In this document: positions 14,385 to 20,062 of the stretch, one piece after another | How positions within the stretch are numbered: the stretch's first letter is position 1 | Layout: the number at the start of each line of letters is the position of its first letter | DNA from: HGM04593 sp045578665 | GTDB lineage: Bacteria; Bacteroidota; Bacteroidia; Bacteroidales; Bacteroidaceae | DNA length: 20,062 nucleotides | Assembly: GCA_045578665.1 (NCBI GenBank) | Contig: JAZNKR010000174.1 | Coordinates: 1-20,062 of the forward strand | Reading direction: 5' to 3' | The notes under the pieces: model-generated | Told to the model about the DNA's origin: nothing | Seen by the model: the letters and a program-made list of their open reading frames with translations, nothing else | The model's database searches: none | Translations under genes and position numbers: made by a program

Positions 14385-14418
14385 CAAAGATAAATACTAA
14401 AATTGGGATTTAAACAAA
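14385..14418 (-). promoter_or_regulatory. Bacteroidales promoter of the small-ORF unit
   Basis: On the minus strand TTTG (14415-14418) and the -7 box TATCTTTG (14385-14392) are separated by 22 bp, close to the usual 19-21. Initiation a few bases downstream would leave a leader of about 35-40 bases before the ATG at 14341. Confidence 0.6.
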
Positions 14419-14645
14419 CAAAGAACGTTGTGAACAATTATGTAGTATATGCCTTGTTTTTTTTGCCAACGTTTTAAAAGTGTCTTAAAGTCATTTCTTT
14501 GCAATAAGTTTTCATAGAGAAACTCATTGAACCCCAAATTCAAAGATTTTCTGTTATCATTCACTATAATTGATCATTCTGCAAAAAAAAGAGGAAAGCA
14601 CAAAAGCTCTCCTCTATATTCCATTATCCCCGCTAACGGATAATA
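14393..14645. other. Intergenic stretch between the PH-domain gene and the small-ORF unit
   Basis: The roughly 300-bp gap 14342-14645 holds the small-ORF promoter (14385-14418) at one end and the PH-gene terminator (14583-14615) at the other. A further 7-bp inverted repeat, ATTATCC (14623-14629) with GGATAAT (14638-14644), sits just past the PH-gene stop. Between 14425 and 14580 I see only A/T-rich sequence, with no credible ORF. Confidence 0.6.
14583..14615 (-). terminator. Intrinsic terminator of the alaS-PH unit
   Basis: On the minus strand AGAGGAGAGC, a 6-base loop and GCTTTCCTCT form a 10-bp stem with one mismatch, followed by a run of T (eight A on the plus strand at 14583-14590). It lies 31 bp after the stop of the PH-domain gene, the classic position. 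Confidence 0.85.
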
Positions 14646-15131
14646 TCATTTCAGCCCATTGACAAACTCTACAAACTCATCCGCCTTTGTGCAACTGAAT
14701 ATATAATCCATTTTCTTCGTCCTTACAAGGACAAGATTCCTGAACTCCGTTGCATACATAGTGTACCATCGGCCGTCCCAACTTCTCTTTATTTTCCCTA
14801 TGCTGAACGCCTTTGTGGAACCATGAAAATAGGAATTGTCTATTCTCTTGCACTCCACAATGGCACTTGCAGGGATAGTCAACGAGCCTAATACTCTGCG
14901 CAGCCTCACGCCCTCTTTGTCAGCCTCCAAGCGGATGGGCATAACCCCTACCACGATGAGAATAACCACAAGGAATATTGCCGCAAGCAGATACTTCATC
15001 CAACCTACTGCGCTGTATGCTTCTGTAAGAAACCATAGGGCAATAAATGGAACCGCTACCAATGCGGTTACAATCCACACGGTAGCGTTCCAATGAAATT
15101 TTATTGATATTCTCTCTTTGTGGCTGTTCAT
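14646..15131 (-). CDS. Membrane protein with bacterial PH-like domain
   Basis: The 161-residue protein has two hydrophobic helices near the N terminus (about 16-36 and 44-64). A soluble part at 68-161 shows the pattern of the bacterial PH domain in Bacteroidetes. An opening strand IRLEADKEGVRLRRV leads to LTIPASAIVECKRI, then WYTMYATEFRNLVLVRTKKMDYIFSC and a closing helix DEFVEFVNGL. Such domains are linked to membrane-stress or scaffold roles, but the function is unknown. The start lies 11 bp after the alaS stop on the same strand, so it is probably read through from alaS; an intrinsic terminator follows. There is no visible functional link to tRNA charging. Confidence 0.75.
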   Translation of the reverse strand: MNSHKERISIKFHWNATVWIVTALVAVPFIALWFLTEAYSAVGWMKYLLAAIFLVVILIVVGVMPIRLEADKEGVRLRRVLGSLTIPASAIVECKRIDNSYFHGSTKAFSIGKIKRSWDGRWYTMYATEFRNLVLVRTKKMDYIFSCTKADEFVEFVNGLK

Positions 15132-15142
15132 AGCCGAGTCTA

Positions 15143-17761
15143 TTAAATATCGGCAAGTTCAAATACCTTGCTTATGGCATTCTTCAGTCCGTCGATATTC
15201 TTTCCGCCGGCAGTTGCGAAGTGTGCCTGACCGCCACCGCCGCCCTGCATCTCTTTTGCAGCCTGACCAATGAGTTTGCCGGCATTGATACCTGCCTCCA
15301 CAAGGTCGCCGCTTGCCGAGATTGTCAACTGGGGCTTGTCGTTGCTTATGCTGCCGATTACACAGAAGAGGTTATCGGGCATTTCGCTACGCAGCATGAA
15401 TACAATATCCTTAACTGTAGCTGCGGGCAAAGGGAGGATGGCGCTGATTACTCTGATGCCCTTACGCTCCTTAATCTCACCCATGAGCTTCTCTTTGGTG
15501 CTGACAGCCTTTTCGCGTGCATACTCCTCGACCTGTTTCTTCAGTTCGTTGTTCTCGGCTATTGCCTTGACGATGGTAGCCTTCAGGTTGGGTACATTGT
15601 TGAAGAGCGCCTTTATCTCTGCCATCATATCCTGCATCTTGATGATGTTCTCTTCGAGAGCCTCGCCTGTGATTGCCTCGATGCGGCGCACACCGGCAGC
15701 TACAGAGCTTTCAGAGATAATCTTTACCATTCCAATCTGTCCTGTTGCTGCAACGTGTGTACCGCCGCAGAATTCAACAGATTTGTCGAATTTTATCACG
15801 CGCACCTTGTCGCCATACTTCTCGCCGAAGAGGGCTATTGCGCCAAGCTCGCGTGCCTCGCCAATGGGAATTTCGCGGTACTCGGTCAAGGGGATGTTCG
15901 CGCGTATGCGTGCATTGACTGCCTTTTCAACCTTTATAATCTCCTCGTTTGTCAGCTTCTGGAAGTGAGAGAAGTCGAAACGGATGCCTTCGGGGGTTAC
16001 AAGTGAACCTTTCTGCTCTACGTGTGTGCCGAGCACCTCGCGCAATGCCTGGTCGATAAGGTGGGTACACGAGTGGTTGGCTGCGCATGCATTGCGTTTG
16101 GCAATGTTCACCTCGGCTCTGAATGTCGCTTCGGGGTTCGAAGGAAGCTTCTTTGTAATGTGTATGGGCAGGTTGTTCTCCTTCTTGGTGTCGATGACCT
16201 CAATGCGCTCGTCGCCGCAAACAAGCAGACCTGTGTCGCCCACCTGACCACCGCTCTCTGCATAGAAGGGTGTCTCGGAAAGTACAATCTGATAGAGTGT
16301 CTGGTTCTTCTGCTTTGTCTGGCGGTAGCGCAGAATCTGTGTGTTGCACTCAGTGAGGTCGTAACCTACGAATATGCTCTCGCCCTCGGCAATGTTCACC
16401 CAGTCGCTGTTCTCCACAGCAGCAGCGTTGCGGGCACGTGTCTTCTGTTTGAGCATCTCCTCGTCGAACTGCGCCATATTTACAGTGAGCCCGTTCTCTC
16501 TGAGGATAAGCTGTGTGAGGTCGATGGGGAAACCGAATGTATCGTAGAGTGTGAATGCTTCAACACCGCTTATCTCTTCCTTGCCCTCGGCTTTTGCTGT
16601 GGCAATAATCTTGTCGAGCAGGTGGATACCGGTCTCCAGCGTGCGGAGGAATGCCTCCTCCTCCTCTTTCATCACCTTTGTTACAAGTTCCTGCTGCTGT
16701 GCAAGTTCGGGATAAGCGTCGCCCATGTTCTCAATGAGTGTGGGGATGAGCTTATACATGAATGCCTGCTTCTGTCCCAGGAATGTGTATGCGTATCGTA
16801 CAGCGCGGCGCAGGATGCGACGTATCACGTAGCCTGCTTTTGCGTTTGAGGGCAACTGGCCGTCGGTGATAGAGAATGATATTGTGCGTATGTGATCAGC
16901 GATTACGCGCATGGCAACATCCACCTGTGCATCGTCGCCATAGTTCTTGCCCGAAAGTTCGCTGATTTTCTTGATGACGGGCTGGAAAATGTCGGTGTCG
17001 TAGTTCGAACGCTTGCCCTGCAAAGCCATGCAGAGACGTTCGAATCCCATACCTGTGTCGATAACCTTTGCAGGGAGTCCTTCGAGAGAACCGTCTGCCT
17101 TGCGGTTGAACTGCATGAACACGAGGTTCCATATCTCTATCACCTGAGGATGGTCGTGGTTCACAAGGTCGCGTCCGCTTATCTGTGCACGCTCTTCGGC
17201 TGAACGAAGGTCGATGTGGATTTCAGAGCAGGGACCGCAGGGACCTGTGTCGCCCATCTCCCAGAAGTTGTCCTTCTTGTTGCCGTTGATGATGTGGTCT
17301 TTAGGCAGATATTTCTCCCAATAACCGGCAGCCTCGTTGTCGCGCTCCAGTCCATCCTCTGCACTTCCCTCGAATACGGTGGCATAAAGGATTTCTGGAT
17401 TCAGTTTAAGTACATCTACCAAATATTCCCATGCCCATGAAATGGCCTCCTCTTTGAAATAGTCGCCGAAAGACCAGTTACCGAGCATTTCGAACATAGT
17501 GTGGTGATAAGTATCGTGTCCCACCTCCTCAAGGTCGTTGTGCTTTCCGCTCACGCGCAAACACTTCTGTGAGTCGGCCACGCGCTTGCTCTTTGCGGGG
17601 CGGTTGCCGAGTATAATGTCCTTGAACTGGTTCATACCTGCGTTGGTGAACATAAGTGTGGGGTCGTCCTTGACAACCATAGGTGCCGAGGGAACGATAA
17701 GGTGTTCCTTGCTCTTGAAGAACTCCTTGAATGATTCTCTTATCTCTTTGGATGTAAGCAT
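15143..17761 (-). CDS. alaS: Alanyl-tRNA synthetase
   Basis: AlaRS attaches alanine to tRNA-Ala and hydrolyses mischarged Ser- or Gly-tRNA. The full length of 872 residues matches the bacterial enzyme. The class II catalytic domain occupies about 1-240 (DPTLMFTNAGMNQFKD at 33-48, GHDTYHHTMFEMLGNWSFGDYF at 81-102 as motif 2, and DTGMGFERL at 235-243 as motif 3). The tRNA-recognition domain follows. The editing domain (about 550-700) has the zinc ligands H563, H567, C665 and H669 (NHSCTHL and FCGGTHVAATGQIG). The C-terminal Ala domain (about 740-872) ends in the GGGGGQAHFATAGG block. The start at 17761 lies at the expected distance from the first motif. A good promoter lies upstream, and the PH-domain gene is 11 bp downstream. 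Confidence 0.98.
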   Translation of the reverse strand: MLTSKEIRESFKEFFKSKEHLIVPSAPMVVKDDPTLMFTNAGMNQFKDIILGNRPAKSKRVADSQKCLRVSGKHNDLEEVGHDTYHHTMFEMLGNWSFGDYFKEEAISWAWEYLVDVLKLNPEILYATVFEGSAEDGLERDNEAAGYWEKYLPKDHIINGNKKDNFWEMGDTGPCGPCSEIHIDLRSAEERAQISGRDLVNHDHPQVIEIWNLVFMQFNRKADGSLEGLPAKVIDTGMGFERLCMALQGKRSNYDTDIFQPVIKKISELSGKNYGDDAQVDVAMRVIADHIRTISFSITDGQLPSNAKAGYVIRRILRRAVRYAYTFLGQKQAFMYKLIPTLIENMGDAYPELAQQQELVTKVMKEEEEAFLRTLETGIHLLDKIIATAKAEGKEEISGVEAFTLYDTFGFPIDLTQLILRENGLTVNMAQFDEEMLKQKTRARNAAAVENSDWVNIAEGESIFVGYDLTECNTQILRYRQTKQKNQTLYQIVLSETPFYAESGGQVGDTGLLVCGDERIEVIDTKKENNLPIHITKKLPSNPEATFRAEVNIAKRNACAANHSCTHLIDQALREVLGTHVEQKGSLVTPEGIRFDFSHFQKLTNEEIIKVEKAVNARIRANIPLTEYREIPIGEARELGAIALFGEKYGDKVRVIKFDKSVEFCGGTHVAATGQIGMVKIISESSVAAGVRRIEAITGEALEENIIKMQDMMAEIKALFNNVPNLKATIVKAIAENNELKKQVEEYAREKAVSTKEKLMGEIKERKGIRVISAILPLPAATVKDIVFMLRSEMPDNLFCVIGSISNDKPQLTISASGDLVEAGINAGKLIGQAAKEMQGGGGGQAHFATAGGKNIDGLKNAISKVFELADI

Positions 17762-17844
17762 ATTCTTAATTCTTTAAAATTCAAATCCAATACTCCTCTT
17801 CTCTCTCAAAAGTGAAGAAAACTGAAACATTATGCAATAATTTG

Positions 17845-17877
17845 CAAAGATACGTCAGTTTTATTATTTTTGCCAAA
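17845..17877 (-). promoter_or_regulatory. Promoter of alaS
   Basis: On the minus strand a TTTG -33 element (17874-17877) and TATCTTTG -7 box (17845-17852) are separated by 21 bp, matching the Bacteroides consensus. The leader to the ATG at 17761 would be about 75 bases. I see no T-box-type structure in it, which is expected outside Firmicutes. Confidence 0.7.
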
Positions 17878-17942
17878 AGTTTGAGTGAAAAACAGCTTAT
17901 AAGAAACTCATTAAATCTATTTTGGAACACTATCAGGCATAA

Positions 17943-18911
17943 ATGCGCAAGGTATATTATATATTCAATCCCAAAACACGCACATACGACAGAGTGTACC
18001 CCAATGTGGCGCAAAAGTTCCTTACCTTTTTGCGCAGCATACTCTATTATCTGATATTCGGCGGAGTGTCGTTCCTTGTTTTCTACCTTTGCATTCAGAC
18101 TCCCTCTCTCAAGGAGGTGCAGGACGAGAACTCAAAGTTGCTTGCACAGTATCGCATCCTATCGCACCGTCTCGACGATGCCATGGAGGTGCTTGCAAAC
18201 ATACAACAACGCGACGACAACCTCTACCGTGTGCTCTTGAACACCGAGCCGGTGGCAGAGGCGGCACGTACATCGGGTTACGGAGGCACCAACCGTTACG
18301 ACGAGCTCATGAACATGGACAATGCCGCCCTTGTCGTTGAGACGACACAGAAGGTGGATATGCTTGCCAAGCAGCTCTACCTGCAGATAAAGTCGTTCGA
18401 CGAGATTGTAGAGCTGAGCAAGGAGCAAGAGGACTATCTGAAGCACCTGCCTGCAATACAGCCCATTGCCAACCGAGACCTCAAAAGGGCAGCATCGGGA
18501 TACGGCTACCGCATAGACCCGGTCTACAAGACCACAAAATTCCACTCGGGAATGGACTTCTCGTGCGACATGCGCACACCTATCTATGCCACAGGTGATG
18601 CTGTAGTTGTCTCTTCGAAGTGGGAGACGGGATACGGCTACACAGTGGAACTCGACCACGGATACGGCTACAGGACACGCTATGCCCATCTGCACAGTTC
18701 AAAGGTAAGAGTGGGACAGAAGGTTGTGCGTGGCGAGCATATTGCCGATAGCGGCAACTCGGGCAAGAGCACAGGTCCTCACCTGCACTACGAAGTCGTT
18801 TATAAAGGGCGCAAGGTGAACCCCATCAACTATTACTTTATGGACCTCGATGCCGACGGCTACGACGAACTTCTGCGTATGGCAGAAAACCACGGCAAGG
18901 TATTCGATTAA
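17943..18911 (+). CDS. Membrane-anchored M23-family peptidase (LytM type)
   Basis: Predicted zinc endopeptidase or degenerate LytM factor acting on peptidoglycan cross-links in the periplasm. A cytoplasmic stub (1-27) precedes one membrane helix (about 29-52), a coiled-coil-like segment (55-100) and a linker. The M23 domain (about 185-295) keeps all catalytic residues: H201 and D205 in FHSGMDF, H249 in YAHLH, and H280/H282 in GPHLHYE. This suggests an active enzyme. The KVNPINYY end is typical of the fold. It is 322 residues long, and a MerR-type gene follows after 10 bp. It is divergent from alaS. I find no good TAnnTTTG box upstream of it; TATTTTG near 17919 is a weak candidate. Confidence 0.92.
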   Translation: MRKVYYIFNPKTRTYDRVYPNVAQKFLTFLRSILYYLIFGGVSFLVFYLCIQTPSLKEVQDENSKLLAQYRILSHRLDDAMEVLANIQQRDDNLYRVLLNTEPVAEAARTSGYGGTNRYDELMNMDNAALVVETTQKVDMLAKQLYLQIKSFDEIVELSKEQEDYLKHLPAIQPIANRDLKRAASGYGYRIDPVYKTTKFHSGMDFSCDMRTPIYATGDAVVVSSKWETGYGYTVELDHGYGYRTRYAHLHSSKVRVGQKVVRGEHIADSGNSGKSTGPHLHYEVVYKGRKVNPINYYFMDLDADGYDELLRMAENHGKVFD

Positions 18912-18921
18912 CATCCGTACG

Positions 18922-19263
18922 ATGGACGAAAGCAGCAGAAAATTGTACTACACCATCAGCGAGGTTGCCCAGGAGGTCGGTGTTACCGAGAGCACCCTGC
19001 GCTATTGGGAGAGTGTCTTCAAGCAGATAGCCCCTGCCAAAGGCACCGGCGGCGCGCGCCGATACACCCCCAAAGATCTGAAGATGGTTAAGCTCGTCTA
19101 TCATCTTGTGAAAGATAAAGGAATGACGCTTGCCGGCGCAAAAGCCTATCTCAAGGACAACAAAAAAATGGAAAAAGCCGATGTTGCTGCCACAGTCGTT
19201 GAGCGTCTGCGTTCCATCAGGGAGGAACTTGTAGCCCTGCGCGATGCGTTAGGGGAGTTATAG
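18922..19263 (+). CDS. MerR-family transcriptional regulator
   Basis: I chose the ATG at 18922 (MDESSRKLYYTISEV, 113 residues), 10 bp after the M23 stop. The longer in-frame start at 18850 would overlap the M23 gene by 62 bp and adds no conserved residues. The N-terminal winged helix-turn-helix is clear: YYTISEVAQEVGVTESTLRYWE, the family signature, then GGARRYTPKDLKMVKLVYHLVKDKGMTLAGAKAYL. The C-terminal helix (about 80-113) is short and has no cysteines for metal or redox sensing, as in Bacteroidetes MerR proteins associated with cell-wall genes. The target is unknown; M23 + merR pairing suggests local control. Confidence 0.9.
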   Translation: MDESSRKLYYTISEVAQEVGVTESTLRYWESVFKQIAPAKGTGGARRYTPKDLKMVKLVYHLVKDKGMTLAGAKAYLKDNKKMEKADVAATVVERLRSIREELVALRDALGEL

Positions 19264-19297
19264 GCGGGTGTAAGGTTATGCTCCTCTTGACTTTGAT

Positions 19298-19345
19298 TGA
19301 AGTGCCCCCCAAAAGTTTTGTGTCTAACTTTTGGGGGGCACTTCA
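19298..19345. repeat. Perfect 20-bp hairpin resembling two facing IS3-type ends
   Basis: The arm TGAAGTGCCCCCCAAAAGTT (19298-19317) is exactly repeated in inverted orientation at 19326-19345, with an 8-base loop TTGTGTCT. The arms begin TG and end CA, and the CCCCCAAAAGTT core followed by TAGACAC on the right side resembles terminal repeats of IS3/IS150-type insertion sequences. There is no transposase. It could be a collapsed IS remnant of about 48 bp, or a terminator-like structure 34 bp after the merR stop, although no T-run follows. Confidence 0.75.
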
Positions 19346-19592
19346 GTTTGTAACGCGAAGGATTGAGTATAAGCATCTGTGATGCGCTTAAAAAAAATGA
19401 AGCCTTTGTCAGCTTTGGTATAAATATTAGCCTTTGGGACAATAGCTTATGCAATCCGTCGCTTAAATCAGTTCAATTGGATAGATAATGTAAGCGCATT
19501 GCAAATGCGGATGGGCAGTTGGATAGCAGACACTTGTGTAAATTGTTGAGAATGAATACTCTCTCTCTCTTGGATAAGAGGGACATTGCGTA

Positions 19593-19736
19593 ATAAGCAA
19601 TGTTTGCTTATGCGAAGCTCGGCTGCGCTCGTTTACAATTGCAAGCAAGCTTGCATTGTACTCGCTGGCACGAGTTTTGCGACGACGGGAAAATTCGTGC
19701 AAACGAGAACAGAATGTAAACTTGTTTATATTCTGT
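19593..19736. repeat. Run of three hairpins
   Basis: ATAAGCA 19593-19599 pairs with TGCTTAT 19605-19611. ACAATTGCAAGC 19635-19646 pairs with GCTTGCATTGT 19649-19659 with one bulged base. ACAGAATGTAAAC 19709-19721 pairs with GTTTATATTCTGT 19724-19736 with one G-U pair. An outer imperfect pair, 19618-19631 with 19737-19750 (12 of 14 positions), could close the second and third hairpins into one domain. A structured RNA or a folded mobile DNA element would both fit. Confidence 0.55.
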
Positions 19737-20062
19737 CGAGTGCAGCCGAATTTAGAAATATTCAACTTTAGCTCCCCAAAACTATAGCAAGCGAGTGAAT
19801 GGAAGTTTACTTACATTTACAACGAGCGCAGCATAGTTTCGATAATATCAAAGGAGTGCCGAACGTAAAGTGAGCCTTAGAAAGGGGGAAGGGGTTCGAA
19901 TCATCTCGCATGCCAAAATTTCAAACTCCTCCGTCTTCAACCCCTGACGCGGTTGAATCCACCACCTTATGGATAAGTGAAGTAATCCGGGACCACTTCA
20001 CTAATAGACCGATGTAAACTGTTTCAGTTGTAATGTAAACTCTATTAGTTAACCACTCTAAA

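Larger units (their letters stand above)
19264..20062. other. About 800 bp without a credible gene; structured and repeat-rich
   Basis: I find no protein-like ORF here. The short open stretches on either strand lack known domains and have unsuitable starts. The segment holds a perfect 20-bp hairpin (19298-19345) and three further hairpins between 19593 and 19736. A 12-bp inverted repeat (GCTGCGCTCGTT 19622-19633 with AACGAGCGCAGC 19821-19832) spans them. ATGTAAACT occurs at 19714-19722, 20012-20020 and 20033-20041, and an 8-bp inverted repeat lies at 19976-19983 / 19995-20002. Part of it (about 19580-19760) reminds me of small spurious ORFs scattered in Bacteroidales genomes; that is recollection, not a search. 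Confidence 0.6.

Noticed and set aside
16022..16849. 275-codon plus-strand open frame
   Set aside because: Antisense to alaS, which is intact and complete on the minus strand.
18850..18921. Longer start for the merR gene
   Set aside because: It would overlap the M23 gene by 62 bp and adds no conserved residues; the ATG at 18922 fits the family N terminus.
19146..19765. Minus-strand ORFs of about 100 codons at 19146-19454 and 19463-19765
   Set aside because: The first overlaps merR and crosses the 20-bp hairpin; the second has low-complexity, cysteine- and serine-rich translation with no domain. Both look like chance open frames.
19887..19905. GGGGTTCGAATC, which resembles a tRNA T-arm
   Set aside because: The flanking bases do not pair as a T-stem, and no acceptor stem or anticodon arm fits upstream. 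I do not call a tRNA or an attachment site.
1..20062. CRISPR array, tRNA or rRNA genes, complete insertion sequence, integrase
   Set aside because: No regularly spaced repeats, no cloverleaf, no rRNA-like stretch and no transposase or integrase reading frame were found in the window.

Overview
The window looks like the chromosome of a gut-type member of the order Bacteroidales. The evidence is TAnnTTTG-type -7 promoter boxes (several TATCTTTG), A/T-rich leaders instead of clear Shine-Dalgarno sites, the gene set, and two exported glycan-cleaving enzymes. I cannot name the genus from sequence alone.

Layout. (1) 1-195: a short element bounded by inverted repeats, ending 7 bp before pdxA. (2) 196-4560, plus strand: pdxA, a sugar-phosphate-type nucleotidyltransferase, an ATP-grasp enzyme, a CDP-alcohol phosphatidyltransferase and a HAD-family enzyme, with overlaps or tiny gaps except one 81-bp spacer that carries another copy of the element's end. 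The last four genes read as a kinase/ligase -> NTP-activation -> CDP-alcohol transfer -> phosphatase set, probably for a phospho-headgroup lipid; an inositol lipid is one candidate. (3) 4608-8877, minus strand: one probable operon, PASTA protein - rluD-type pseudouridine synthase - mnmA - xseA - xseB. (4) 8878-9096: a divergent control region with a perfect 18-bp inverted repeat and three Bacteroidales-type -7 boxes. (5) 9097-13584, plus strand: exported GH36 alpha-galactosidase, a hairpin, then an exported GH33 sialidase, a pair suited to trimming host or dietary glycans. (6) 13585-14645: an A+T-richer island with a long bidirectional hairpin and three small minus-strand ORFs (61, 22 and 75 codons) behind their own promoter; I recognise none of them. 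(7) 14646-17761, minus strand: alaS followed by a membrane bacterial-PH-domain protein with a good intrinsic terminator. (8) 17943-19263, plus strand: membrane-anchored M23 peptidase and a MerR-type regulator. (9) 19264-20062: about 800 bp with no credible gene, containing a perfect 20-bp hairpin that resembles two facing IS3-type ends and a run of three further hairpins.

Most of the window is ordinary housekeeping. The stretches most likely to hold something undescribed are the lipid-headgroup-type cluster (1290-4560), the small-ORF island (13758-14418), the repeat motif at 1-16 / 170-188 / 2832-2850, and the structured tail (19298-19832). Family assignments come from motifs read in the translations; no database search was run.
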